Positions 8,238 through 16,846 of a DNA stretch of 64,000 bases are shown in pieces. The DNA is taken from positions 248,001 to 312,000 of the forward strand of contig CAXXFQ010000008.1 in assembly GCA_963674475.2 (NCBI GenBank), read 5' to 3'. Within the stretch, counting starts at the first letter, position 1, and each line of letters starts with the position of its first letter. The notes under the pieces are model-generated. The model was not told the DNA's origin. It did no database searches and saw only the letters and a list, made by a program, of their open reading frames with translations. The position numbers and the translations under genes are program-made. The stretch is from CAXXFQ01 sp963674475. Its GTDB lineage: Bacteria > Planctomycetota > Planctomycetia > Pirellulales > Thermoguttaceae.

Positions 8238-9626
8238 TTACCCTTTGAAGATCAACAGGGCCCGACGCCGGGTTCCTTCGTTGAAATCGCGGATCGCTTC
8301 GGTTGTCGTCGCGGTTTCCCATTGGATGGCCCGTCGCTGGAGAAACGCCTTGGCGCTGTCATCCAGTTCGATCGGCCGGTCGCTTTCGGAGCCGATCAGT
8401 AGAAGCTCCGGGCCTCCCTTGCACGCCTTGACGAGATGGTCGACGTGAACGAGCAGGGGGGCCGTTTCGGGGGATATCTGGTCTGCGGATGTCTGATCGG
8501 GGGACTTGAACGTTTTGGCCTTTCCGTTGACCGTGATGTAAAAAGTTTGATCGAACTGCTTTTGCTTGACACGGAAAAGATCCTCGCCGATCGGAGTGAC
8601 CGTCGGCAAGTCGGAAGCGCCGTGGGTCTTGTGCTTTTTTTTGAACGGGTTTTTTCCGAGGTGAAGTTTCGCTTGAGCGACCGCGCCGAGGAGGACCGCG
8701 TCATCGCCGAGGGTGGCGACCAGAACCCGTCCCCCTTCGCTGGCGCCGGGTAATTGGTCCGCTTCGACGATCCGTTCAATCACCGGCATCATGAATCGGC
8801 TGCACGCGTCGATTACCCCTCCGCCCAGCACGATTACCTCCGGATCGATCAGATGGCGGATCGTCAGGCAGGCGTTGCCGAGAACCTCGGAGGCCCGGTT
8901 CATTACTTCGGTGACCAGCGGGTCGCCGTCGATCAGCGCTTTACGGAGGACGCTGCTGCGAATGATTTCCAGGTTGCCGCCGAGCAGTTCGGTGAGGACC
9001 GTCTCGCGGCCGGTGTCGACCTGACGGCGGATTTCCCGTTCGATGGCCGTCCGGCTTGCCAACGCCTCGAGACAGCCCCGATTTCCGCAGCCGCACTCGG
9101 GACCGTCGATTTCGATCACGGTATGGCCGATTTCACAGGCGCTCTCTCGTGCGCCACGCCAGAGTTTTGAACCGAAGACGATTCCACCGCCGATGCCGGT
9201 TCCGACCAGCATTCCGACGACGCTTTCGGCGTTACGGGCGGCGCCGAGCCATTTTTCGCCGAGGGTGCCCAGATTGCAGTCGTTGCCCAGCGCGACCGGG
9301 ACACCGAATCGTGACTCGAGTCGAGGCCCGATCGCGACGTCGGAGAGTTCCATATTGGGCGTGACGACGATATGCCCCTTGGTGGGGTCGACGACGCCGG
9401 GGATGGCAATGCCGATCGCTTTGAGCCGTTCACGGTCGGCCAGCAGGTCGTGTTCTTCGAGGAGGGTCTCGATGACCTGTTCGATCTGTTGCAAGATCGG
9501 CTCCGGACCACCCGAACGGGGGCTAAGCGTCTTTTCGCGACCGAGGACTCGGCCCGACGACTTAACCAGGGCGGCTTGGATGTTGGTCCCGCCGACGTCG
9601 ACGGCCAGATAAAAACTTTTGCTCAC
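8238..9626 (-). CDS. ROK-family sugar kinase fused to an Mth938-like domain
   Basis: Residues 1 to about 320 form a complete ROK kinase, most like bacterial glucokinase: ATP motif LAVDVGGTNIQAALV, catalytic Asp in ALGNDCNLG, and the ROK zinc motif EIGHTVIEIDGPECGCGNRG CLEAL (His plus CGCGNRGC). After a basic linker (about 325-345) comes a further 115 residues not normally present in glucokinases. Its second half, ELLLIGSES...AKAFLQRRAIQWE...TEAIRDFNEG, resembles the Mth938/AAMDC (DUF498) fold, whose hallmark is a hydrophobic LLIG strand, a helix, and a T-x-A-xx-xN segment. I chose the GTG at 9626, preceded by GGGGA at a good distance. Sugar specificity cannot be read from sequence; glucose or N-acetylhexosamine are both plausible. 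Confidence 0.9.
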   Translation of the reverse strand: MSKSFYLAVDVGGTNIQAALVKSSGRVLGREKTLSPRSGGPEPILQQIEQVIETLLEEHDLLADRERLKAIGIAIPGVVDPTKGHIVVTPNMELSDVAIGPRLESRFGVPVALGNDCNLGTLGEKWLGAARNAESVVGMLVGTGIGGGIVFGSKLWRGARESACEIGHTVIEIDGPECGCGNRGCLEALASRTAIEREIRRQVDTGRETVLTELLGGNLEIIRSSVLRKALIDGDPLVTEVMNRASEVLGNACLTIRHLIDPEVIVLGGGVIDACSRFMMPVIERIVEADQLPGASEGGRVLVATLGDDAVLLGAVAQAKLHLGKNPFKKKHKTHGASDLPTVTPIGEDLFRVKQKQFDQTFYITVNGKAKTFKSPDQTSADQISPETAPLLVHVDHLVKACKGGPELLLIGSESDRPIELDDSAKAFLQRRAIQWETATTTEAIRDFNEGTRRRALLIFKG

Positions 9627-10065
9627 GGTGGTTCCCCGTTCCCGCCTCAAGGGGAGGCTCTTGATTCTCTCTGCTCTCTTCCAGGTATTCCAAGTTGCCG
9701 AAAATTGTACCTTAATTCGGGCTGGTCGGGAATCGGGATCGGGCGGGGACGGATACTCGGCCGACGGGGGCAGTTTCCGGGAGAGGTGATCGCGCGGGGG
9801 CCAGGCAGAGGCTGGGGGCGTTTTTTTTTGGGGGGGGATGCATTTGTCTTTTTTTGCGGCGGTTGCCCTTGAAGTCGATTCTGATTTGGTGATAATAGAG
9901 GTTTCCGTCGGATCGGTCGGTCCAGAGCGTGGAGGAGGGCTTCTCGGGAAAGGAGTTGGTTTTTCCTCTTGGCAGCCCATTTGAGGCAAGGTTTTTTCCT
10001 TTTCTGCCGATAAGTTCTTGACTTAACCGGTCTGTTCGATTCTACTAAGTTTTTTATGATTGGCC
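9627..10065. other. Gene-free stretch upstream of tRNA-Gly
   Basis: About 440 bases between the divergent ROK gene and the tRNA promoter. It is locally G-rich (a run of T then G at about 9821-9838) and shows no credible coding sequence or strong repeat. Confidence 0.5.
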
Positions 10066-10093
10066 TTGCAACCGGCCATTCTAGTCTTATAAT
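10066..10093 (+). promoter_or_regulatory. Sigma-70-type promoter for tRNA-Gly
   Basis: TTGCAA (10066-10071), 16-base spacer, TATAAT (10088-10093), about 65 bases before the mature tRNA. A short inverted repeat TGGCC/GGCCA overlaps the -35 box. Confidence 0.7.
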
Positions 10094-10158
10094 TGGGGAG
10101 CTTCGGGTAGTTTCCTTTCAGTGGAAACGGTGGATTCTCCGAAGTGTTTTTAGATGAA

Positions 10159-10231
10159 GCGGGTGTAGCTCAGCTGGCAGAGCACAACGTTGCCAACGTT
10201 GTTGTCGTGGGTTCGAATCCCATCACCCGCT
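10159..10231 (+). tRNA. tRNA-Gly (anticodon GCC)
   Basis: Full cloverleaf: acceptor GCGGGTG/CACCCGC with discriminator T, D-arm GCTC...GAGC, anticodon stem CAACG/CGTTG around loop TTGCCAA (anticodon GCC), five-base variable loop, and T-arm GTGGG-TTCGAAT-CCCAT. CCA is not encoded. A T-rich stretch but no strong hairpin separates it from the trigger factor gene, so the two may share a transcript. Confidence 0.98.
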
Positions 10232-10437
10232 CTTCTTTCTTTTTTCCCAAATCAAATGTTTTTCGCATCGACTCGATAACTTCCAGGAATTCCTGCTGAC
10301 GCGATGGTGGTCTCGATTTCTCGTGGTACGTGAAATCAACGGCGATCGACAAGGGCAATTGAGTGGAGCCCGGCAAGGAAGTGGTTATAGGGATTGGGTT
10401 GAGTAGGCCGGAAAGCATTGCAGCCTTTGCAAGTTTT

Positions 10438-11991
10438 ATGGTAGAGAATGATCATCCGGAATCGGACGCCTCGTTGGAAGGTGCCCAGGACGAGAACCTT
10501 ACTGGCGAAAGCCTCACTGATACAAGTGAAACCGGCGAAGAAGCGGTAGGCCTCCAGAAGCTAGATCTGGACGTCAACGTTGATTCGCGGGGGGCTTGCG
10601 AGCGGCATGTGACCGTGGCGGTGTCGCGAGACGACATTGAGCGGTACTATGATAATGAATTCAGCGACATGATCAAAACGGCCGAGGTTCCCGGTTTTCG
10701 ACCGGGGCACGCGCCGCGAAAATTGATCGAGACCCGTTTCCGTAAGGACGTGGGTGATCGGGTCAAAGGGGCCCTGTTGATGGATGCTATTGCTCAGGCG
10801 AATGAGGAAGAGAGCCTCTCGGCGATTAGTGAACCTGATCTCGACGCCGACGCAATCATCTTGCCGGAAGACGGCCCGATGACTTTCGAATTCGATTTGG
10901 AAGTGCGGCCTGAGTTCGATGTTCCCCAGTGGAAGGGGTTGAAGATCGAGAAGCCGGTCCGCGAGATTACCGATACGGACGTCGACCGACAACTCGAGGT
11001 CGTTCTGTCGCGATACGGTAAGCTGGTTCCGCATGAAGGTGCGGCCGAATCGGGCGACTATCTGACCTGCAACCTGACGTTCAAGCATGACGGCAAAGAG
11101 CTTTCGAAGGCCGAAGAAGAAGTGATTCGAGTTCGTCCTGTCCTGAGTTTTCGCGACGGTAAGATTGACGACTTTGGCAAGCTGATGGAAGGGGTCGAGG
11201 CCGGTCAGACCCGCGAAGGCAAGGCGACCTTGAGTGAGGAAGCGCCGAACGTCGCTCTGCGAGGTCAAGAGGTTACGGCCGAATTCGAGGTGGTCGAGGT
11301 TAAGAAGCTCGAATTGCCCGAGTTGGACAGCGATTTCCTGGCCACCCTTGGTGGTTACGAGTCGGAAGCCGACCTCCGCGACGCGATTCGCGATCTGTTG
11401 GCCAACCAGCTTCAGTACGAGCAGCGACAAAAGGCCCGCGAACAGATTACCGCGGCGTTGACCGTGTCGGCCGACTGGGATTTGCCCACCGGATTGCTCG
11501 AACGTCAATCGCGACGCGAACTGCAACGGGCCGTCTTGGAGTTGCAGCGAAGCGGTTTTGGCGAAGAGGAAATTCGGGCGCACGAAAACGAACTGCGACA
11601 AAACAGTAACGAGTCGACTGCCAAGGCGCTCAAAGAGCACTTCATCCTGGAGCGGATCGCCGAGGATCAAGGGATCGAAACGACCGAAGAAGATTTGGAA
11701 ATGGAAATGCTCCAAATCGCCTACCAGACCGGCGAAACATTGCGTCGAGTCCGTTCGCGGGTCGACAAGGGTGGCATGATGGACGCCCTGAGCAATCAGG
11801 TGGTCGAGCGGAAGGTGGTCGACTTGATTCTCGAACAGGCGACCTTCGAGGAAGTGCCGTTTGAGTTCAGTGCCAGCGAAGCCGAAGCGATCGACCAAGC
11901 GGCCGGTGGTCACGACGACGACATCCCGGAAGCCAAGCCGGAAGAGTCAAAGCCGGAAGAGAAAGCGTCGGCCGAAGGCGAAGAAGCCTAG
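10438..11991 (+). CDS. tig: Trigger factor
   Basis: Ribosome-associated chaperone and peptidyl-prolyl isomerase that meets nascent chains at the exit tunnel. The ribosome-binding signature is VPGFRPGHAPRKLIETRF near residue 85, followed by a PPIase-type middle region and the helical C-terminal arm domain. The 517-residue product is longer than E. coli trigger factor because of an acidic N-terminal extension of about 35 residues and an acidic Lys/Glu/Pro tail (EAKPEESKPEEKASAEGEEA). The ATG at 10438 was chosen over an upstream in-frame GTG at 10363, which would add 25 residues without homology; neither has a clear ribosome binding site. It precedes two clpP genes, as tig-clpP neighbours do in many bacteria. 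Confidence 0.94.
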   Translation: MVENDHPESDASLEGAQDENLTGESLTDTSETGEEAVGLQKLDLDVNVDSRGACERHVTVAVSRDDIERYYDNEFSDMIKTAEVPGFRPGHAPRKLIETRFRKDVGDRVKGALLMDAIAQANEEESLSAISEPDLDADAIILPEDGPMTFEFDLEVRPEFDVPQWKGLKIEKPVREITDTDVDRQLEVVLSRYGKLVPHEGAAESGDYLTCNLTFKHDGKELSKAEEEVIRVRPVLSFRDGKIDDFGKLMEGVEAGQTREGKATLSEEAPNVALRGQEVTAEFEVVEVKKLELPELDSDFLATLGGYESEADLRDAIRDLLANQLQYEQRQKAREQITAALTVSADWDLPTGLLERQSRRELQRAVLELQRSGFGEEEIRAHENELRQNSNESTAKALKEHFILERIAEDQGIETTEEDLEMEMLQIAYQTGETLRRVRSRVDKGGMMDALSNQVVERKVVDLILEQATFEEVPFEFSASEAEAIDQAAGGHDDDIPEAKPEESKPEEKASAEGEEA

Positions 11992-12560
11992 TTGAAAAAA
12001 CCTCGGCCTAGGCCGTGGAGTATGGATACCGTCTGTCGAGATCGTTTTTTAAAGGCGATCTCGACAGCGTAAGGTTTGCTTTTACTTTGAGGGAAAGCGG
12101 ACTTGATCTTTATCTGAATAAAAATGGAGTGACGAATCGTCAAGAGCGGTTCGTCGGAAGGGTCGACCGCGAAACGGATCGTCGTGGAGACGCCTTTTGT
12201 ACTTGATGTTGCGAGAAATCGATAGATTCTTCAGGCCGCGCGCCCGGGAAGGAAACCGGCGAAACGGCTTTCTTGTATTTGGCTTACTTGTTCTGGGCTT
12301 AGCAGGGAAGACCGTCTTCGTTTTTCCTCATTTTTTCCCCGCCGCCGGCTCAAGGAAATTCTATCCTTCTCTTGAGGGGAAGCGACTGTCCGAACAGGGC
12401 GATCGAATCCCGATATTGATCGTGAGATCAATTTACTCTTGAGGAAAGCGTCGACACCCCTGAATTTTTTTGAGGGGAAACGGCTTGAAGGGTTCCCAGG
12501 TGGATTGGACCGCCCGGGACGAAAGAAACCACGAACTTGTATTTATCCCGGTTCTGAAGC
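11992..12560. other. Leader region between tig and the first clpP
   Basis: A 569-base gap. It holds the palindrome CGGCCTAGGCCG (12004-12015), a strong 12-bp hairpin (12033-12067, listed separately) and a weaker CCCCT/AGGGG hairpin (12457-12477). Short open frames here lack ribosome binding sites and family resemblance. Confidence 0.5.
12033..12067 (+). repeat. Perfect 12-bp inverted repeat between tig and clpP
   Basis: CTGTCGAGATCG and CGATCTCGACAG pair perfectly around an 11-base loop TTTTTTAAAGG. The T-run sits in the loop and not after the stem, so this is not a classical terminator. It could act as an mRNA processing site, a transcriptional pause or a DNA operator. Confidence 0.6.
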
Positions 12561-13196
12561 ATGAGTATTTCCCAACGACCTCCTATGATGAACCCGGTTC
12601 TCAACTATGGCGATTATCAGCGTCAGCGTCAAATGACGTTGGGCGATCTTCTTTTGGAGAATCGGATTATCTTTCTTCAAGGGGAGATCCACGACGCCAA
12701 CGCCAACGAGCTGGTGATGAAGTTGCTTTACTTGCAGAGCGAAAATCGCCGCAAGGATATCCACTTCTATATCAACTCGCCCGGCGGCAGTGTGACGGCG
12801 ACGTTGGCCATTTACGACACGATGCAGATGCTCAGTTGTTCGGTGGCGACCTACTGCGTCGGACTGGCGGCCAGCGGTGGCGCGGTTGTTTTGGCCGGGG
12901 GAACCAAAGGCAAGCGATACGCCTTGCCCCATTCGAAGATAATGATCCACCAGCCGTACGGTCAGGTTGGCGGCCAGGTCTCGGATATCGAGATTCAGGC
13001 CAACGAGATTCTTCAGACGCGACAGGTGCTCAACGAGATTTTGGCCGACCACACCGGGCAGCCGATTGAGCAGGTCGCCAAGGATACCGACCGCGACTAT
13101 TACATGCTGGCCGAGGAGGCCAAGTCATACGGAATGGTTGACGACATCCTGAAGACGCAAAAAGCCGACAAGGATGAAGAAAGCGAAGAAGAGTAA
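12561..13196 (+). CDS. clpP: ATP-dependent Clp protease proteolytic subunit (variant copy)
   Basis: Serine protease ring subunit that degrades proteins delivered by ClpX or ClpA-type unfoldases. The 211-residue protein has a usable triad, Ser105 (GLAASGGAVVLAGG), His130 (MIHQPYG) and Asp175 (KDTDRD). It differs from the standard subunit in having SGG in place of SMG after the serine and in an acidic C-terminal tail KADKDEESEEE. The neighbouring second clpP gene is 98 bases downstream on the same strand. By analogy with cyanobacteria, actinobacteria and chlamydiae with paired ClpPs, the two may form a mixed complex. Confidence 0.95.
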   Translation: MSISQRPPMMNPVLNYGDYQRQRQMTLGDLLLENRIIFLQGEIHDANANELVMKLLYLQSENRRKDIHFYINSPGGSVTATLAIYDTMQMLSCSVATYCVGLAASGGAVVLAGGTKGKRYALPHSKIMIHQPYGQVGGQVSDIEIQANEILQTRQVLNEILADHTGQPIEQVAKDTDRDYYMLAEEAKSYGMVDDILKTQKADKDEESEEE

Positions 13197-13294
13197 AACG
13201 TTTATTACGAGTTTAAAACGGGTTTGAAAAACCAATGGCGGGTGTGGAATCCGTCTCGGGGAATCCCCGCCGATCGAATTGAGCGAGAGCAGTC

Positions 13295-13882
13295 ATGCCT
13301 TTGATTCCGTATGTGATCGAAAAAAGCGGCCGCGAAGAGCGGGCGATGGATATTTACAGTCGGCTGTTGAAAGACCGGATCATCTTTCTCGGGTCGGCCG
13401 TGAACGAAGAGGTGGCCAACGCCATCGTGGCTCAGCTGCTTTTTTTGCAGGCGGACGATCCGAAGGCGGACGTGCACCTGTATATCAACTCACCCGGCGG
13501 TAGTGTGACGGCCGGTTTGGCGATTTACGATACGATGCAGTTCATTAACTGCCCGGTCGCGACCTATTGCCTCGGCCAATGTGCGTCGATGGGGGCCGTC
13601 TTGTTGGCTGCCGGAGCCGAAGGGAAACGGTACGCTTTGCCGAACTCTCGCATCATGATCCATCAACCGTTGGCCGGCATGGAAGGCACGGCCGAGGAGA
13701 TCATGATCCATGCCAAGGAGTTCAAAAAGGTCAAGGAACGCCTCAATAAGATTCTTTTGAGACATACGGGCCATCCGCTGGAGAAGATCGAGCAGGATAC
13801 CGATCGTGACCGGTTCATGAGTGCCGAAGAGGCGCAGGCGTACGGCCTGATCGATCAGGTGATCGAGCATATCCAAGGGTAA
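13295..13882 (+). CDS. clpP: ATP-dependent Clp protease proteolytic subunit (canonical copy)
   Basis: Second ClpP, 195 residues, close to the canonical sequence: MIHQPLAG, triad Ser98 (GQCASMGAVLLAAGAEGKR), His123 and Asp168 (EQDTDRDRFMSAEEA). The N-terminus lacks the long propeptide of E. coli ClpP. Together with the preceding variant copy it forms a two-gene operon downstream of tig. clpX is not in the window. Confidence 0.96.
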   Translation: MPLIPYVIEKSGREERAMDIYSRLLKDRIIFLGSAVNEEVANAIVAQLLFLQADDPKADVHLYINSPGGSVTAGLAIYDTMQFINCPVATYCLGQCASMGAVLLAAGAEGKRYALPNSRIMIHQPLAGMEGTAEEIMIHAKEFKKVKERLNKILLRHTGHPLEKIEQDTDRDRFMSAEEAQAYGLIDQVIEHIQG

Positions 13883-14057
13883 GCGGTTTGGGCCATCGTG
13901 GGTCGGCGAGCATGGCTGGCCGATCACGCGAGGCGGCCGACTGACGAAGGCCTGCCCTTCGGATAAAAGGAAAACCAGGGGGAAGAGACGAACGTTGGTC
14001 GACACGCGACCGAGGGCGGAGCTTTCCCCTTTTGTCGTGTAGGGCGGCTTGAATAAT

Positions 14058-14123
14058 ACGCATTTCAATTTGAAATTGCGTGTCCACCCGTGTGGAAATA
14101 GCGTGTTTTTCCAAAGGGTAAGC
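14058..14123 (+). promoter_or_regulatory. Leader motif shared with the region before the BASS transporter
   Basis: A near-palindrome ACGCATTTCAATTTGAAAT followed by TGCGTGTCC, then about 25 bases later TTTTTCCAAAGGGTAAGC. A similar pair with nearly the same spacing occurs at 36054-36121. Function unknown; it could be a promoter, operator or small RNA-like leader. Confidence 0.35.
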
Positions 14124-14201
14124 GCGTAGTTTCAGACGAGAATTGATATGAAAAACGCCGGAACGGATTCCGGTCGAGATGGGCTTTCGGAGATGGATCG
14201 C

Positions 14202-15380
14202 ATGAAAGTCGCGAAATGGATCATCTTAGGGCTAGTTTGTCTGGCGACGTTAGGGTGCGCTGAGAGACAAAATCGGGCCCTTTTGGAGCAGGAGCTCCGT
14301 CTTTACGAAGACCGGATCTACTATCTGCAGGATCGGGTCAAATCGGCCGAATCGTCGTTGGAATCGTCGAAGCTGGAAGTTGAAGCGCTCCAATGTGAGT
14401 TGGAAAAAGGGCCCGGGTCGGGTTCAATGCCGGGACCACCGCGGCGAAAGCGACCGTCGGCCCGCTGTCCGGCCGATCAAAGCGCCGATATCAAGCTTGA
14501 GATCTCCGAAGGGGACGCCAAGACCGAAGTTCCCGACGCGTTGCGATCTCCTGGGGGATTGCCCGGCGGGGTGCCCGGTTTCTTGAAACCACCGGAAGAG
14601 ATTCCCGCTCCCAAGGGGGCGACTCCGGCGGAAATGCAGCAGCAACAAAATTCGGTTCCGTCCGATTCCGGCGAAAAGCCTTTACCGGAAGCCTCTTCCG
14701 AGGAATCGTCTTCTAGCGAAGCGCCTCCGTTTAACGCTTCTTCGCAAAAGACCGATCGGGCGTCGAGCCGGGATGATTATGTAGCTCTGGCGCCGCACGA
14801 GACGACGAAAAATCAGGCGACTCAAACGGTCTTGCCGCCGGGAGCGAAGGATCGCGAGACGATCCTGGCGATACACGATCCGAAAAAGGCGACCGAGGGG
14901 AGCCGTCGAGTGGCGTCGATCCGTTTTTCCTCGACGATGACCAAAGCGGTCCATTCCGATTCGCAAGAGGAGGACGGGGCGCTGTTCACCGTGCTTCAGG
15001 CTTTTGACGAGCAGGGAAGACTGGTTCGCGCGGCTGGCCCGATCGCGGTGGTGGCGATCGATCCGACTTGCCAAGACGCCTCGGCGCGGGTGGCCCGCTG
15101 GGATTTCGAGACCAAGCAGGTGGCCCAAAACTTTGCCCAATCAGGCGTCAGTCGCGGATTTCACTTCGACCTGCGTTGGCCGGGGGCGGTGCCGCAAGTC
15201 GAGGAGCTTTTGCTGTTTGCTCGGTACACGACGATCGACGGTCGAAAGGTGGAAACACATATCCCGATCGAAATCGGGGGAAAAACGAAAGAAGCGGCAG
15301 GCCCGTTTGGAGATGCCGAGCTGACCCCGCCGCCGCTGGTTCCGGCCGCTCGCCGACCGGCCTGGTCGCCGTACCGGTAG
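14202..15380 (+). CDS. Predicted lipoprotein with coiled coil, function unknown
   Basis: From the ATG at 14202 the product starts MKVAKWIILGLVCLATLGCA, a type II signal peptide with the lipobox ATLGC at residue 19, so it should be lipid-anchored. A coiled-coil segment follows (ALLEQELRLYEDRIYYLQDRV region), then a Pro/Ser/Glu-rich low-complexity middle and a folded C-terminal domain of about 130 residues containing VASIRFSSTMTKAVHSD and FHFDLRWPGAVPQVEELLLFARYTT. An earlier in-frame ATG at 14148 would add 18 residues; the later start has the better ribosome binding site (CGGAG, nine bases upstream) and a typical signal peptide. I recognise no enzymatic family; the C-terminal part may be a beta-sandwich. 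Confidence 0.8.
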   Translation: MKVAKWIILGLVCLATLGCAERQNRALLEQELRLYEDRIYYLQDRVKSAESSLESSKLEVEALQCELEKGPGSGSMPGPPRRKRPSARCPADQSADIKLEISEGDAKTEVPDALRSPGGLPGGVPGFLKPPEEIPAPKGATPAEMQQQQNSVPSDSGEKPLPEASSEESSSSEAPPFNASSQKTDRASSRDDYVALAPHETTKNQATQTVLPPGAKDRETILAIHDPKKATEGSRRVASIRFSSTMTKAVHSDSQEEDGALFTVLQAFDEQGRLVRAAGPIAVVAIDPTCQDASARVARWDFETKQVAQNFAQSGVSRGFHFDLRWPGAVPQVEELLLFARYTTIDGRKVETHIPIEIGGKTKEAAGPFGDAELTPPPLVPAARRPAWSPYR

Positions 15381-15405
15381 CGTGGCCCGTGTAAGATGAA
15401 AATAG

Positions 15406-15444
15406 AAAAAAGAGGGACGGTTTTTGTGCCGCCCCTCTTTTTTT
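15406..15444. terminator. Bidirectional terminator
   Basis: AAAAAAGAGGGACGG and GCCGCCCCTCTTTTTTT form a stem with one mismatch around a short loop between the converging lipoprotein and oxidoreductase genes. It has A-tract and T-tract flanks. Confidence 0.75.
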
Positions 15445-15450
15445 GTCTCC

Positions 15451-16449
15451 TTATTGAACTTCGATAAATCGGTCTTCACGAACGATCGCACGATGGACGG
15501 ATAAAATCGTTTGCATCGTATTGATCCCCTCCATGAGCGAACAGGCCGGTTCTTGTTTTCCTTCGAGGGCGTCCAAGAAATTCTCCGCCTGGTTGAGGAA
15601 GAGGCCGTCTCGCTGGAGTGGTTCGATCGGTTCGTCGTGCCAATGGTCGCTCGGCTCGGTCATCCAACGCCATCGATTCTCGGTCGGTTCGTAACGGACG
15701 GTGCCCTTTTCACAGACGACTTGGATAGACAGCTCGTTGGGCGCCTGGAACTGGTTCAACGAGTAGTCGGCCAAAAGGTCGCCGTGTCGAGCCAGGACAT
15801 GGACCGTGTCTTCAACCTCGACCCCGTCCAATTGAAGGTGGGCCGCGTCGGCGGTCACTCGGTCGGTCGGTCCGACCAGCCACTCGGCCGCGTTGACGAT
15901 ATGGGAAAGTGCGTCGTGAATCGCGCCACCACCGGTTCTGTGATCGCGGTAGTAAATCTCTCGATAGGCCGGGCGATAGGTCGGGAAATGTTGTCCGCAG
16001 ATGGCAATCAAGTAGACCGGTTTTCCGAAACGGCCCTGTCGGATCGCGTCACGCATACCGCTTAAGGCCGGATGGGCCCGGTGGACGTAGGCGACGCCGG
16101 TGACCAGGTTCTTTTCTTCGATCAGCTTCTTTAACTCGTCGAGCCCGTCGGTCGAGAGGCTCAGCGGCTTCTCAATCAGAAGGGAAACGTCGGCCTGGGC
16201 CAGTTGGATCGCCATCGGGATATGCAGATGGGCCGGGGAACAAATGACGGCCGCGTCATGCGGGTCTTCCAAAGCGGCGTCAAGGCTCGCGTAGGCTTTT
16301 TCGATGTCGTATTGGTCGGCGATCTTTTCACGGATCGATTCGTCAATGTCGCAGAGCGAAACCCGGACGCGACCTGTTCCCAGAAAGCAGCGGAGGTGGC
16401 GTTCGCCGATCGAGCCGCCGCCGATAATCAGGAGGGAAGGTTGGGGCAT
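15451..16449 (-). CDS. Gfo/Idh/MocA family oxidoreductase
   Basis: NAD(P)-dependent dehydrogenase of the glucose-fructose oxidoreductase / inositol dehydrogenase family, 332 residues. The Rossmann motif is LLIIGGGSIGERH at the N-terminus, the characteristic Lys-Pro of the family is in LLIEKPLS, and the C-terminal substrate domain contains GGGAIHDALSHIVNAAEWLVG with a likely catalytic His. Planctomycetes carry many members acting on sugars, sugar acids or sugar-nucleotides, and substrate cannot be assigned. It stands alone; the far-side region (16450-16846) would hold its promoter. Confidence 0.88.
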   Translation of the reverse strand: MPQPSLLIIGGGSIGERHLRCFLGTGRVRVSLCDIDESIREKIADQYDIEKAYASLDAALEDPHDAAVICSPAHLHIPMAIQLAQADVSLLIEKPLSLSTDGLDELKKLIEEKNLVTGVAYVHRAHPALSGMRDAIRQGRFGKPVYLIAICGQHFPTYRPAYREIYYRDHRTGGGAIHDALSHIVNAAEWLVGPTDRVTADAAHLQLDGVEVEDTVHVLARHGDLLADYSLNQFQAPNELSIQVVCEKGTVRYEPTENRWRWMTEPSDHWHDEPIEPLQRDGLFLNQAENFLDALEGKQEPACSLMEGINTMQTILSVHRAIVREDRFIEVQ

Positions 16450-16846
16450 GCGAGAAGGTCCAGTCTTGAATAAAGTGAGCGGAATAGGACGTGGAATTGT
16501 CTCTCAGTATAGGGAAGCAATCGGCGGACGCCTAGGCAGAGAAATACTTTTATTGAGGGGTACCCATCTGGGGTGCGGGATGGCCCTCTCCTTTCTTACT
16601 GGACCTGATTGTAGAGGGGTGTGCGTTAACGGATTGGGGGCTCGCCGGATACTGCCCGCTTGGTCTTCCTGGGAAAAGGGTCCATTTTGGCTACCGAAGG
16701 AGAGGCTGTTTGGCTAATATGGGTTAAATGGAGTAATTGAAGCTTGTTTGACCGGCAATTTTTATTTTTAGGAAGATTTATTGAAATAGCTTTAACCGAT
16801 TTATCTATAAGTGGTTACGGGAAAATGACAATTTAAAATGATTCAC
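16450..16846. other. Gene-free divergent region
   Basis: About 400 bases between the divergent oxidoreductase and TetR genes, becoming AT-rich towards 16740-16846. No convincing gene or repeat was seen outside the TetR promoter region. Confidence 0.5.

Noticed and set aside
12015..12206. 63-residue frame downstream of tig
   Set aside because: It runs through the 12-bp hairpin, has no ribosome binding site and no family resemblance.
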